Source: a virus
DNA: 40,810 nt
Strand: one strand, 5' to 3'
Virus record (IMG/VR): IMGVR_UViG_3300042673_000645
Coordinates: 1 to 40,810 of that record
The first letter of the stretch is position 1, and every line of letters begins with the position of its first letter. The translations under genes were made by a program, and so were the position numbers. Shown one piece after another: positions 31,142-39,695 of this stretch. The notes beneath the pieces were generated by a model. That model saw only the letters and a program-made list of their open reading frames with translations, was not told where the DNA came from and did no database searches.

Positions 31142-31441
31142 TCAACCATGTAAGGCGAAGTTGACTGTACCTGTACCAGCGGAAATAACTTTGATAACGA
31201 TGCCGTTACCCGACCAGGGGAAATCGGTTGAGTTGTTGTTGTTAAAAATGCCGATGGTGTTGTCACCTGCAACTGTCGGTGTTGCCGGGGTTTCACCTGG
31301 TTGAGCAGTCGTGAAATAAATAGGCGTGGTCGATGTTTGCCAAACGTGCAAATTGTTGCCACTCCCGGTCAAAGTGACTGTGTCTACCGTGTTGGCAACA
31401 AGTGTGATCGTTTTGGCGGAAGAAGCTGAGTAGGTAGCCAT
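31142..31441 (-). CDS. Small beta-rich structural protein
   Basis: A 99-residue Thr/Ser/Asn-rich beta protein (TITLVANTVDTVTLTGSGN, then IKVISAGTGTVNFALHG). It looks like a small decoration or stabilising protein. AAAGG lies six bases before the ATG, and a TATAAT box follows the terminator just upstream, so it may open its own transcription unit. Confidence 0.7.
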   Translation of the reverse strand: MATYSASSAKTITLVANTVDTVTLTGSGNNLHVWQTSTTPIYFTTAQPGETPATPTVAGDNTIGIFNNNNSTDFPWSGNGIVIKVISAGTGTVNFALHG

Positions 31442-31467
31442 AATGAACCTTTCGTGGTGATGCTGAA

Positions 31468-31473
31468 ATTATA
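31468..31473 (-). promoter_or_regulatory. Perfect -10 box after the capsid terminator
   Basis: TATAAT on the minus strand, 26 bases before the ATG at 31441 and directly downstream of the terminator. No good -35 is found at 16-18 bases, so activation by a regulator would be needed if this is a promoter. Confidence 0.4.
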
Positions 31474-31477
31474 GACG

Positions 31478-31509
31478 AAAAAGCCAGCCACCGTCGAAAG
31501 TGGCTGGCT
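31478..31509 (-). terminator. Terminator after the capsid genes
   Basis: AGCCAGCCAC (31509-31500 on the minus strand) pairs with GTGGCTGGCT (31491-31482) over ten perfect pairs around an eight-base loop TTTCGACG, followed by a run of T. It should stop much of the capsid transcript and reduce read-through to tail genes. Confidence 0.9.
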
Positions 31510-31533
31510 CGTTCGTTTGTTGGGGGATTTGGT

Positions 31534-31854
31534 TTATGCGCCGATTGCCAAGAAGCGAGCAGTCGTTGAAGAAACGTCCGTCGTACTCACAACTTCAGCC
31601 ATCGGTGCGCCGTCTGTGGTGGTGTCCACCCAAAACAACTTGATCTTAGGCGACGAGGTTGATCCGTCCCACGCAGGGATGTTTCCGTTGACAGCAGTCA
31701 CGATGAGGTAGTCAAGTCGTGAAAGACCCAACTGCGCCAAAGTGACGGCCTCGCCACCTGTCGGATACGAGCTGTCAAAAGTGATAACACCAACGACTTC
31801 CTTACGGCTTCCCGGAACTTCAGGGCCAGTTGTGATACTGACTGAAGCTGCCAT
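31534..31854 (-). CDS. Small virion-region protein after the capsid gene
   Basis: A 106-residue beta-rich protein (VSITTGPEVPGSRKEVVGVITF, LSRLDYLIVTAVNGNIPAWD). The start overlaps the capsid stop as TGATG. A position just after the major capsid gene is typical of decoration or head-completion proteins; no family is recognised. The terminator at 31478-31509 follows. Confidence 0.75.
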   Translation of the reverse strand: MAASVSITTGPEVPGSRKEVVGVITFDSSYPTGGEAVTLAQLGLSRLDYLIVTAVNGNIPAWDGSTSSPKIKLFWVDTTTDGAPMAEVVSTTDVSSTTARFLAIGA

Positions 31855-33122
31855 CAGATACTCACCTCGGTGATGTCCTTGATGACGAAGTGGGCGTTGC
31901 GCTGCTTGCAAGCAAGTTCGCCGTAGGCGTACAAGGTTGCTTCGTAGGCATCCACGTCGGGCTTACGGTTCATAACTGCACCGTCAAGATCCATGAACTG
32001 GAATCCGTCGCCAACCTGGTGGTAGACCAACACGTCGGGGTTGATGCCGTACAGGCGGTTGTTCGGGCAGTCGAAGTCTGCGTACAAGGCAGTCGGTGAC
32101 TCGTCACCCTTACCGCTGACAGACGGGCTGTAGAACTGGATGCCTGCGTAGCCACCCTTGAGCTGGGTCTGCTCCATGTTGCGCTTCAATGAGAGCAACA
32201 AGTTGCTGATTGCCAAGTTGACACCTTCAGCCGAAACCAACAACGAAGGCTTCTTACCTGAGTTGGTGAGGGTCTTCATAATGGAGCCAGTAATGAGGGT
32301 TTCGGTGATGGAACGGTTGGTTCCTGAGTTGCTGTTCACATAGGACTTCCACTTCGGCTGTGACGAAGGGTTGATTGTGTGAAGGACTGCGGTGTCGTCA
32401 ACGATGGTCTGAAGACCAGTCAATTCGACCTGTCCGTCGCCAGGCTGACCTGTGTTGCTGGACGCTCCACCTGCACCACTACGGAAAACGAAGTGACTTG
32501 AGGATGTCGTGACTGCTGCACCTGAGATGGCGATGGTCTTGTTGGTTTCGTCGACCGAGGTGATGGTACGAGCTGATGCAACGGTCGTCGGGGATGCGAC
32601 GGTTCCGATGTCAACAACCATGCCACCGTCGAAGAACAACTGACGGAGTGCGGTCGAACCTGTGGTCGAAGCGAGAACAACGGTCGTTGCTGAAGTGGTC
32701 GTACCACATTGTGCGATAACGCCGTTTGACGTACCCCACAACTGACGGTTGACATCCTTCATTGCGTCGTTCTTGATGCCTTCCATTTCAGCATCCAAAG
32801 CATCAATGAATGCGCCACGGTCGGTGACAGCCTGCTTGATGGTTGGGCCTGAAAGTTGGATGCGTCCGTAGACGTAGCGCACGGGAACCGGGACGGTTGC
32901 GAAAGCCTGGTTTCCAGCAGTTGGCAAGGTTCCGTTTTCGGCTCGTGCGCCTACACCACTTGAGCGTCCGAGGTGGACGGCGTGGCGGGCAATACGACCC
33001 TGGACGGTGTCTTTGCGGGTTTCAACTTGCGAAAGAATGAAGTTCGCATTGTTGAGGTTGTCGAGATATTCCTTGTAGTCGTCCTTGAGAATGGCATCGA
33101 CTGTTGAGAGTGTTGCGGGCAT
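31854..33122 (-). CDS. Major capsid protein
   Basis: A 422-residue protein in the expected place after portal and scaffold. The N-terminal helix (DAILKDDYKEYLDNLNNANF), the long spine-like helix GAFIDALDAEMEGIKNDAMKDVNRQL, a beta-rich insertion (VVLASTTGSTALRQLFFDGG) and the C-terminal strand CKQRNAHFVIKDI suit an HK97-fold capsid protein of the kind found in podoviruses. AAAGGAA precedes the ATG. No cleavage site is evident. A 171-bp leader with two TTGACA-like words lies upstream. Confidence 0.9.
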   Translation of the reverse strand: MPATLSTVDAILKDDYKEYLDNLNNANFILSQVETRKDTVQGRIARHAVHLGRSSGVGARAENGTLPTAGNQAFATVPVPVRYVYGRIQLSGPTIKQAVTDRGAFIDALDAEMEGIKNDAMKDVNRQLWGTSNGVIAQCGTTTSATTVVLASTTGSTALRQLFFDGGMVVDIGTVASPTTVASARTITSVDETNKTIAISGAAVTTSSSHFVFRSGAGGASSNTGQPGDGQVELTGLQTIVDDTAVLHTINPSSQPKWKSYVNSNSGTNRSITETLITGSIMKTLTNSGKKPSLLVSAEGVNLAISNLLLSLKRNMEQTQLKGGYAGIQFYSPSVSGKGDESPTALYADFDCPNNRLYGINPDVLVYHQVGDGFQFMDLDGAVMNRKPDVDAYEATLYAYGELACKQRNAHFVIKDITEVSI

Positions 33123-33169
33123 GATGGGGTTCCTTTAAGAGGGTAGGTGAATGTGGGAGTTCACAACCT

Positions 33170-33289
33170 TGTCAATGGTTCACGCCATCCAGCGTTGCCT
33201 TGCATCTTCCGATGTTATGTGGTTGTATGTGGTGCGCCTCATCCGAGGTACAGACGAAATGCTACACCACTACAACTACCGTTTGTCAA
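33170..33289 (-). promoter_or_regulatory. Capsid leader with possible promoters
   Basis: The 171-bp gap before the capsid gene has two TTGACA words on the minus strand (33289-33284 and 33175-33170). The first has only a weak -10 (TGTAGC at 17 bases, or TAGCAT at 19). No small gene is visible in the gap. A separate capsid promoter would help make this most abundant product. Confidence 0.3.
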
Positions 33290-33293
33290 ATGG

Positions 33294-34022
33294 CTAGCTA
33301 AGACCGTGCTGTTCAAGTCGTGCCATAGCCCGGTCACGAGGACTCATGTTCTGTCCTGCGAGGTTGGTTGAGGCTTGCCCATTGACGATGGGTGTCCCCA
33401 TTTGGCTGCCTGCCTCTGAACGCTTTGCTGCGATCTGCGTTGCCTGAGCGAGAACTTGATCTTCCATTTCGCGTATTGCCAAGGAAAGATCAAGGTCGGA
33501 TCGGCGGGATGCTGCGACGATTGCTGCTGTCGCCAACGGCGTATCGGGTTGAAGTCCATGTTGTGCGAGCGTCTCCTCAATTTGTCGTTCGTACTGTGTT
33601 TGTACCTGAGCCTGGGCGAACTGGTTCATTCGTTGCTCGACGAGCTGTTCGACTTGGCTAGGGGTCAGACCTGCTGACTGGCCGTCTTGGATTGCTTGCT
33701 GACCAATGGCAGCTTGTGCTTGGGGGCTGATGAAAGTGTCAAAGCGTTCCCCGGCGAGGGTTCGGGCGTTGTCAACCATCCATCGGACTGCGGTGTCGGT
33801 GTCGCCTGACGCGAAAGCGTTAGCAAACTCTTGTACGGCACGGGCATCGTCGGGATGCATTTTGGCGAAAGTTTGTGCAATCGGCTTGTAGCGTTCGCGT
33901 TCTTTGACACGGTCGGCTACTTCTGATCGGTATTTGTCTTCCCAATTGACATCGGTGGAACTGGCTTCTGAACCTTCTAATGGTGCAGAATCCACTACAC
34001 CTTCGGGGTTAAAGTCGGTCAT
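33294..34022 (-). CDS. Scaffold protein
   Basis: A 242-residue hydrophilic helical protein between portal and capsid. It starts with an acidic, disordered stretch (about 1-30), continues with helices SEVADRVKERERYKPIAQTF and VEQLVEQRMNQFAQAQVQT, and ends in a short basic helix with RDRAMARLEQHG, which is typical of the capsid-binding tail of scaffolds. The ATG overlaps the portal stop. No protease motif is visible. Assignment by order and composition. Confidence 0.8.
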   Translation of the reverse strand: MTDFNPEGVVDSAPLEGSEASSTDVNWEDKYRSEVADRVKERERYKPIAQTFAKMHPDDARAVQEFANAFASGDTDTAVRWMVDNARTLAGERFDTFISPQAQAAIGQQAIQDGQSAGLTPSQVEQLVEQRMNQFAQAQVQTQYERQIEETLAQHGLQPDTPLATAAIVAASRRSDLDLSLAIREMEDQVLAQATQIAAKRSEAGSQMGTPIVNGQASTNLAGQNMSPRDRAMARLEQHGLS

Positions 34023-35965
34023 TGTGGTGGCATCTCCTGTGGTAATCCTGGCTGTCCGTTTTGTATTTGTGGAACCAATGATCCAGGTGCTTCATTGGCT
34101 TGCGGGAGCATTTCTGATCCCGGCATCTGTTGCTGTGCTGCGAGTTGTGCGGCTGCTTCGTCGGCAGCCAGCTTTTGGTGCGCTTGAACGTGAACGTCAA
34201 TTGCCTGTCGAACATCGGGTGTTGCAAGCTCGTATGCAGGGGATTTGCGCTCGCGGTTGTGTTGGGCAATATGTTTGGCGTGATCGTCAAAGTCGGCTGG
34301 CATAACTGGGGTGGCCTGCATGAGTAGTCCGTTTTCCCATTCGGCTTTGGCGACATCGGGGTCTGCTGATGCCATGAAACCTTTGGGGTCGGGAAGGTCG
34401 AGCAGTCGTGACAAGCTCATGCCGTCAATGTTTTGGAATGCTGCGGGGAAGGTCTGTGCCAGCGATGTGATGACTGACTGTGTTGCGATCTTGGATCGTG
34501 GTGCGGTCGCGTCTAGCGGGACTTTGACTTGTGGGGTTTCGTCAATGTCGTCGGCTGTCCATTCAAACTGAACGGTCGATCCTTGCTGGGTGGTGATCGT
34601 TTGTGATCGCACCATGCCTGATTGCTGGGCGTAGGCACGGTACAACTGCAACGTCATTTGACCGATACGCGCCCAAACAGCAGACTGGTTTCGTGCCATC
34701 GGTGCTAACGGGGTGTCGTCCTTCTCAGCCAATACCGATAGGGCGAGTCCTGAGTTGCGGTCACCAGGAGCTTGACCACGAGAAACAGCGTGGGTGGAGA
34801 AGATGTCGTCCATCTCTGCTTCTAGTTGTGCTGCTTCGTTACTGATCCAGCGGGGGACTTCGGGTGCTGACTGCCAATGCGGTTCGCCCAGTTCAGCGTT
34901 GTACTCAAGTACATCGGCTGGGTCGGTCGTAATGGTGTCAGAGTCTTCAATTGATCCTGCGGGAACCATGAGTCGAGCATTAGCTGCTTTACGCATATGT
35001 TCAAGGATGGTTGAGCGCGCACGGTTGTAGGCGTACTGGATGTCTCGTGCCGGGGTAAGAAGTGTGTTCCCGACCCATGTACGAGGGATTTTGCGCTGGA
35101 TACCAATAGCGATATTGAGACGGGGGAATGGGAATGGCCAGCCTTGACCGTCACCGTAGGCGTATACCTGCTTGTTGTTTACGACGTGGACTACGCAACC
35201 AGGGGTGCGCGATGTCGGGCGTTCGTAGTAGCAGTAAACAAGTGTTAAGCGGGGTGGTTGACCTTGTGGTCGACGCGAGAGCAATGTGCGGTGGCGTGAA
35301 GACAATGATGCTTCTGCGTCAGGTACTGGTTCCCAGTCAAGGTTGTAGCGTTCTTTAACCTGCTCAGGGGGTAGAGCAACACACTTAATCCAGTAGCGAG
35401 CGTCATCAACTGACGGTGAACCTGGTTCTAAACAGAATTCGCTGATACCGAGGGGTGTGAGGCGTACACCACCAGCGGGGATCGGGATGGCGGTAACGGG
35501 GTCGGTAGCGACGATCTTGCCTAGTTGGGGATCCCATTCAATAGATACGGCTGCCGATCCACCATAGAGAACTTGGAGAAGGTGTTCTTCACGAATGTCA
35601 GCCCAGTCTTGTTCTGTGGCTTCCGATAGGAGAAGTTGTTCTTGTAGACGTTGGCGACGAGCTGATGCGTCGTCTGTTCCTGATGGCTCGATCTCCCATA
35701 CAAGTGGGGAGCGCGTCATACGAGATAAAAGGTTTGTTGTACGAGGCCCAAACTTATCAACGGTGATACGCGTGTACCGTTCGTTGTCGTTGGCGTAGTC
35801 CAGTTCTTGCACGATGTTGCGGGTCTGATCCCACCAAATCCATTGTTGACCGCTGTTGTAGGACGCGTTCATCCAGTAGTCCCGGCGTTCTTTTAACAGA
35901 TAACGGTCAGCCTTGTTCCATAGGTCAATGACATCTGTTGGTTTGGGTGGTTCCCAAGGTTTCAT
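34019..35965 (-). CDS. Portal protein (short-tail type)
   Basis: A 648-residue portal. It has the N-terminal helices NKADRYLLKERRDYW, QWIWWDQTRNIVQELDY and the RYTRITVDKFGPRTTNLLSR segment common to podoviral portals, a stem/clip region in the centre, and a Gln/Ala-rich C-terminal barrel region. It forms the dodecameric vertex through which DNA enters and leaves. The ATG overlaps the previous stop (ATGA) and follows GGCGTAGGGCC. The length fits P22-like rather than T7-like portals. Pro-Gln-rich tail at the end. Confidence 0.88.
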   Translation of the reverse strand: MKPWEPPKPTDVIDLWNKADRYLLKERRDYWMNASYNSGQQWIWWDQTRNIVQELDYANDNERYTRITVDKFGPRTTNLLSRMTRSPLVWEIEPSGTDDASARRQRLQEQLLLSEATEQDWADIREEHLLQVLYGGSAAVSIEWDPQLGKIVATDPVTAIPIPAGGVRLTPLGISEFCLEPGSPSVDDARYWIKCVALPPEQVKERYNLDWEPVPDAEASLSSRHRTLLSRRPQGQPPRLTLVYCYYERPTSRTPGCVVHVVNNKQVYAYGDGQGWPFPFPRLNIAIGIQRKIPRTWVGNTLLTPARDIQYAYNRARSTILEHMRKAANARLMVPAGSIEDSDTITTDPADVLEYNAELGEPHWQSAPEVPRWISNEAAQLEAEMDDIFSTHAVSRGQAPGDRNSGLALSVLAEKDDTPLAPMARNQSAVWARIGQMTLQLYRAYAQQSGMVRSQTITTQQGSTVQFEWTADDIDETPQVKVPLDATAPRSKIATQSVITSLAQTFPAAFQNIDGMSLSRLLDLPDPKGFMASADPDVAKAEWENGLLMQATPVMPADFDDHAKHIAQHNRERKSPAYELATPDVRQAIDVHVQAHQKLAADEAAAQLAAQQQMPGSEMLPQANEAPGSLVPQIQNGQPGLPQEMPPQ

Positions 35966-36171
35966 GGCCCTACGCCTTCAGTTGGTGATTGCCACGATGT
36001 TCGTGACCGGGGATCGACTTGTTCTTTCTTTGTTGACTTGGAGAATTTTTCGGCGGCAATAGCTGCTGATGGATTCTTTGCCAACAATAGATTAGTCAAT
36101 CTACGGTTCTCGCGTAGTAACAACAGGACAATACCCAGTAGGGCGACGAGGCTGAACGCTGCGAATATCAC
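35962..36171 (-). CDS. Small single-span membrane protein
   Basis: A 69-residue protein beginning with a GTG and a membrane span (FAAFSLVALLGIVLLLLRE), then basic hydrophilic sequence. The GTG overlaps the preceding stop (GTGA). It lies between the zinc-ribbon protein and the portal gene. A membrane protein within the packaging cluster is unexpected; it may help link packaging with the membrane or be an accessory of lysis. Confidence 0.7.
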   Translation of the reverse strand: MIFAAFSLVALLGIVLLLLRENRRLTNLLLAKNPSAAIAAEKFSKSTKKEQVDPRSRTSWQSPTEGVGP

Positions 36172-36665
36172 AAATCACCAACGAAATCAGTATCTATTTC
36201 GGGTTTGGGGGTGTCTTCCCGACGAGGACGACCTCGCTTGCTGGTAAGGGGTGAACCTGCTACATCGGGCCGTGCGGAGCCTAACGGCGGATCATCCTCG
36301 TCGAGTTGACTTGTAGGGCCTGCCTGCTCTACAGGTTGTGAGTCTACACCCACGATTGCTCCTGCGATTAAGGCTAGGCGTTCTTCTGCTATTTCGGCTC
36401 GGTCGCCCATTTCTTTGGCGACTCGTTCCATTGCTGCGAATTCTCCGAAGCGACGCATTTCTATTGCACGGGCTGGTGCAACCATGCGAGCTAGTTCTAG
36501 CGCACAGTCGGCACAAATATAAAGACGGGTGTTGGCTGACGGGTTTACGTCATCGGGATGGTTATGTCCGTCTAGGTCTAGTTCCATGTCAATAATGGGT
36601 TTTGCGACCCCTCGACAGATCCAACAGCAACCAGGCAAATAATTGTAGTTGTCAACGATTCTCAT
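36168..36665 (-). CDS. Zinc-binding protein between terminase and portal
   Basis: A 165-residue protein. N-terminal CCWICRG (14-20) and CADCALELAR (around 51-60) form a two-pair zinc site with a His-rich stretch between them. A helical middle follows (MERVAKEMGDRAEIAEERLAL), then a Pro/Arg-rich disordered tail with KRGRPRRED, an AT-hook-like element. The ATG overlaps the terminase stop (TAATG). It may bind DNA in packaging. Confidence 0.75.
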   Translation of the reverse strand: MRIVDNYNYLPGCCWICRGVAKPIIDMELDLDGHNHPDDVNPSANTRLYICADCALELARMVAPARAIEMRRFGEFAAMERVAKEMGDRAEIAEERLALIAGAIVGVDSQPVEQAGPTSQLDEDDPPLGSARPDVAGSPLTSKRGRPRREDTPKPEIDTDFVGDL

Positions 36666-38236
36666 TACCATCTCCGCTTTTTTGTTTTGTCCAACTTCTC
36701 CATGAACCTTTGTACTCTACCCTCTGCATCATATGTGGCGTGTTTATGTTTGCGGGTGATTTCATTGTACGGACGGCAGGCTAGCAGATATCGGAGTGCG
36801 TCTACTGCATGGTCTTCGTCGTCGGTGTCTACGTCTTCAACTTTGGTTTTGTCGTGGCGCATCGCGGGCAGCGTGCGGAGCAGATGCTCGCAAGTAGAGA
36901 AAATTTTTAATTTTGGCTCATCATTGATAACGCCTGGTTGCAGGTAGCGGTGGACGTTTTGCCATCCTGAGATACGGGCGTTTTTGGCTCGGCTGGTAGA
37001 GACTCCTAGTGAGTTGTATACGCCTGCGACGGTTTGTCCTAAGCCTTGGACGTTGCTGTATGTGGATGGGTCGATGACGGTGGCGGTGATGCGTTCGTTT
37101 TTGCCGTCGCTGGTTTTGGACATTTCTTTGATTTGCATGGCTTGTTGTGCTGCTGTCAGGTTTTTTTGGTATGCCTCTCGGTAGACGTAGCAAGTTCCGT
37201 CGGCTGGATCCCAGGCTCCCCATAGGCAGCAGTAAGGGTTTGCTGTACCAAAGTCGATTCCTCGGTAGCGTGGCCATTCTGCCGGGATTTCAAATGGTGG
37301 TATGACGTGGGTTTCTCTGTTGAATTCGGAGAAGTATTGCCCGGTGAAGGTATCCCAGTCGCCTAACAGTTTTTGTTTGCGTTCTGTTTCGGGGAGCATG
37401 GATAGGTGCTTGCGGTATGTGGGGTCAATGTGGGGGTTGTCGTCCACGGTTGACGGTACGAACGCGACGATGAGGTGGTCGGTGGGGTCGTGGGGGATTT
37501 CTAGTTTGTCGATGTCTGCTGGGTCGTCGGGGAGTTCGACTCGGCGTACTACTTCAGGATTCTCAAATCCGTCGCGCACATCGTAAACAACAGCATATTT
37601 GCCGTGCTGGGTGGGTTGTACCAGCATTTTGTATAGGAATGTATGTCCACGGTCGCCAGGGTTCGTTGCGAACATAACGTGGGTTCTTACGCCTAATGCA
37701 GTCATTTTTCGGCTAGTTCGGAGTCGGCCCGACATCATGAGCATTTGGTAGGGGGTGAATTGGGTTGCTTCGTCGAAACCGATAAAGTCGTACTCGGCAG
37801 ACATATATTGACCAACATCTTCGTCACGGGCGCAGAATCCGTATTCGATGATTGATCCGTTGCCATACCACCAAGCTTTGACGTTGTCAATGGATCGTAG
37901 GGCTGCATCTACATTTAGTTGGGCGTATCGGACTTGGGATCGGATGATGAGTGATCGTCGTAGTTCGGGGAGTGCGGTTCGGACGAGGAGTGTGCGGTGA
38001 CCGGGGTATTTCTCTGATAGTTCGTGGGCGTGGTAGGCGAGCAGTTCGGATTTGCCACCACCAGCTGCACCACCGTAGAGCAACCAGTCAACTTTCTTGA
38101 CGAGGGCGTGTGCTTTCTCCTGGCGTTTGTTGCCTGTCAGTTTCCATGCTTGTAGGTCTATTTCAAGCAGTCGAAGGTATTCGTCTTGTTCTGCACCTGT
38201 GAGTTGACCGAATTCGTCGTCGGACAAGAAGTTCAT
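36665..38236 (-). CDS. terL: Terminase large subunit
   Basis: A 523-residue packaging motor. The ATPase holds Walker A GGAAGGGKS (55-63), an adenine-binding Gln/Arg region before it, and Walker B IGFDEA (152-157), followed by a coupling motif near MMSGRLRT. The nuclease half begins at RGIDFGTANP, whose Asp is the first metal ligand, with further acidic groups at DPSTYS and DTDDEDHAVDALRY close to the end. It cuts and pumps DNA through the portal. ATGA coupling joins it to the small-subunit candidate. Confidence 0.93.
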   Translation of the reverse strand: MNFLSDDEFGQLTGAEQDEYLRLLEIDLQAWKLTGNKRQEKAHALVKKVDWLLYGGAAGGGKSELLAYHAHELSEKYPGHRTLLVRTALPELRRSLIIRSQVRYAQLNVDAALRSIDNVKAWWYGNGSIIEYGFCARDEDVGQYMSAEYDFIGFDEATQFTPYQMLMMSGRLRTSRKMTALGVRTHVMFATNPGDRGHTFLYKMLVQPTQHGKYAVVYDVRDGFENPEVVRRVELPDDPADIDKLEIPHDPTDHLIVAFVPSTVDDNPHIDPTYRKHLSMLPETERKQKLLGDWDTFTGQYFSEFNRETHVIPPFEIPAEWPRYRGIDFGTANPYCCLWGAWDPADGTCYVYREAYQKNLTAAQQAMQIKEMSKTSDGKNERITATVIDPSTYSNVQGLGQTVAGVYNSLGVSTSRAKNARISGWQNVHRYLQPGVINDEPKLKIFSTCEHLLRTLPAMRHDKTKVEDVDTDDEDHAVDALRYLLACRPYNEITRKHKHATYDAEGRVQRFMEKLDKTKKRRW

Positions 38237-38787
38237 CCGCTTTGTCCGTCCCCTATTGCTCGCAAACCAGCCTCGACACGAGCTTTCGCTTCTGATCTTA
38301 ACTCTTCTAAACGCGACAAACGATCTTCGGGGTTCCCGGTACGGTTCTCGTTGATCGTTGTTGCCTGACCTGACTCCAACCTAAGGATGTCATACCAAAT
38401 TTTTGCCACCTTAGTAGCTTCTTCGGCGGACTTGATCTCCCATTCGTTGCTTACCAGGCGTAAACCGAGGTCAACAATGATGGATTGCGCCAATTTAGGG
38501 AGTATTTCCCGCGATGCGACCCCTGAAGCAAGCAAATCTTGCCCTAAAACCTTCAATTGTTCGGCTGACTTGCGTCGTTCTTCCTTTTCCAGCACCTTTT
38601 TGACCCGAACTTCTTCAATGTCGGCTGCACGGGACGCTCTTTTGGCTTGTTGAGCCTCGCCTTTAGAAATAACGACGATCTCATCCATGTCTTCGACCAA
38701 TCTTGTGGACTTAGCCTGGGTGGGACGGCGACCTTTGATACCTTCAATGATGTCATCTGCGTCTTCGAACGCTTTACGCATCGTCAT
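38233..38787 (-). CDS. Terminase small subunit candidate
   Basis: A 184-residue helical protein immediately before the large subunit. It has charged coiled-coil regions (AQQAKRASRAADIEEVRVKK and RLSRLEELRSEAKARVEAG) and a central VASREILPKLAQSIIVDLG segment. No clear helix-turn-helix is seen, so the call is by position and composition. The start at 38787 overlaps the previous stop (ATGA); the longer version to 38829 runs into the preceding gene. Confidence 0.6.
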   Translation of the reverse strand: MTMRKAFEDADDIIEGIKGRRPTQAKSTRLVEDMDEIVVISKGEAQQAKRASRAADIEEVRVKKVLEKEERRKSAEQLKVLGQDLLASGVASREILPKLAQSIIVDLGLRLVSNEWEIKSAEEATKVAKIWYDILRLESGQATTINENRTGNPEDRLSRLEELRSEAKARVEAGLRAIGDGQSG

Positions 38788-39068
38788 ATAAGGTCTTTGC
38801 CCGATGTCAGGTCGTGAAGGGTGGCCCAAATCTGCATTGCGAGCGAACCAACCGACTGCGTAGCGACCATTTCGCCTGCTGTCAATGAGTTCACGTCATA
38901 AGAACGCTCCGCAAGCTCAACAATGTGCGCTGCTGCACAAAAAGCTGCCTTGCACATATCAGGAGTTAGGAAGATCCCGGCGGACTCCAACGCGAAACGA
39001 GCCTGGGCTACCAAAGCATCGTTACCTAATCTTGTAACAGTTCGCATCAAATCATCAACAGTTGCCAT
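38784..39068 (-). CDS. First late gene, hypothetical
   Basis: A 94-residue, mostly helical protein (DDLMRTVTRLGNDALVAQAR, CKAAFCAAAHIVELAERSYD) that opens the leftward late operon. GGGAGA precedes the ATG at 39068. It might be a small terminase component or a packaging factor; no family was recognised. The control region with operators lies immediately upstream. Confidence 0.75.
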   Translation of the reverse strand: MATVDDLMRTVTRLGNDALVAQARFALESAGIFLTPDMCKAAFCAAAHIVELAERSYDVNSLTAGEMVATQSVGSLAMQIWATLHDLTSGKDLI

Positions 39069-39104
39069 ATCTTCTCCCAAATAAACTTTGTCCTGTTACA
39101 AAAA

Positions 39105-39133
39105 CTGACCTTATCACCATACAGCCCCATGAT
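39105..39133 (+). promoter_or_regulatory. Possible rightward promoter into the structured region
   Basis: CTGACC (39105-39110), 17 bases, then CATGAT (39128-39133), four of six matches at each box. It would transcribe the non-coding structured region. Its -10 lies in the palindrome at 39128-39142. Weak. Confidence 0.3.
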
Positions 39134-39178
39134 ATTGTCATGTCACCGAACTTACGAAGCTGGTCATGTCGGGATGAC
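39128..39178. promoter_or_regulatory. Operator cluster: palindromes with GTCATG
   Basis: CATGA...TCATG (39128-39142) and GTCAT...ATGAC (39163-39178) are two inverted repeats; the octamer GTCATGTC is at 39137-39144 and 39163-39170, 26 bases apart. They sit between the first late gene and the structured region, where a repressor or activator could control both directions. The GTCATG core also recurs at 1875. Confidence 0.45.
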
Positions 39179-39180
39179 AC

Positions 39181-39600
39181 ACCAGCGGAACTCGCCCGTA
39201 GTAAGCCTGTCTAACCAGGAGCGTAGGGAAACGTGACCTGAAAGGGGGTTCGGATCCCATGCATAGAGTCAAGCCGACAGTCGAATCGGATGCCAGCTAG
39301 TAAGCCGTGGGTAGGTAGTTAAATAATGAAACGAGTGAACATCGTCAAGGTTCGGGTGTTGGTACGGTGTAGGGCCGCCAACGGTAGGGCATTGGGGCAG
39401 ACCGAAAGGTCTGAGACAAAGTTAAAGTCACCGATGTGACAACACACGGATGACAACAACGAACTTCGACAGCCACGCTGGCGATGGTGAGGCGTTAGCC
39501 GCCAACGGCGGAACATCCCTTGACCTTCCAACGTCGAAGACGACAAGCCCCCGGCAAGGACACCCTTTGAAAAAGGTCGAAAAATACGGGAGAGTGAATA
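39181..39600 (+). ncRNA. Candidate large structured non-coding RNA
   Basis: No convincing gene is found between 39069 and 40018. On the plus strand this part contains many short exact hairpins: GCAT/ATGC continued by CCGA/TCGG (39261-39293), CAGACC-GAAA-GGTCTG with a GNRA loop (39398-39413), GTCAC-CGAT-GTGAC (39427-39440), GCCG-CCAA-CGGC (39498-39509), and CGTC-GAA-GACG (39532-39542). It also carries direct repeats TAGTAAGCC (39199 and 39298) and GCCGCCAACGG (39374 and 39498). Such density and GNRA capping suggests a large ornate RNA of the general kind (GOLLD, ROOL, HEARO) known from phages and metagenomes. I cannot align it to any of them. Confidence 0.4.
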
Positions 39601-39618
39601 GGGAGAGGGGGGGTGGGG
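39601..39618 (+). other. G-quadruplex motif
   Basis: GGG-AGA-GGG-G-GGG-T-GGGG gives four G-runs with loops of three, one and one bases; more G-runs follow to 39643. It separates the hairpin-rich part from the iteron part of the intergenic region. It can fold in the plus strand as DNA or RNA. Confidence 0.5.
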
Positions 39619-39695
39619 CCCCCCAATGGGCGTGGGTGGGGTCGGTCGGCGGTGGGGCACGGCTCCTGGTAGGTGGTGGGGCATCCTGGACTATT

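Noticed and set aside
31117-31362. Leftward 81-residue frame inside the small beta-rich protein
   Set aside because: Shadow frame; the 99-residue frame has the ribosome-binding site and fits the virion context.
39245-39262. tRNA T-arm-like GGG-TTCGGAT-CCC
   Set aside because: No acceptor stem or anticodon arm can be built around it.
39181-39600. Group I or group II intron
   Set aside because: The general look is similar in places, but no domain V, no P7-like core and no intron protein were found.
39319-39684. Leftward frame of 121 residues in the gene-free region
   Set aside because: Pro/His/Arg-rich translation of hairpins and G-runs; typical of non-coding DNA.
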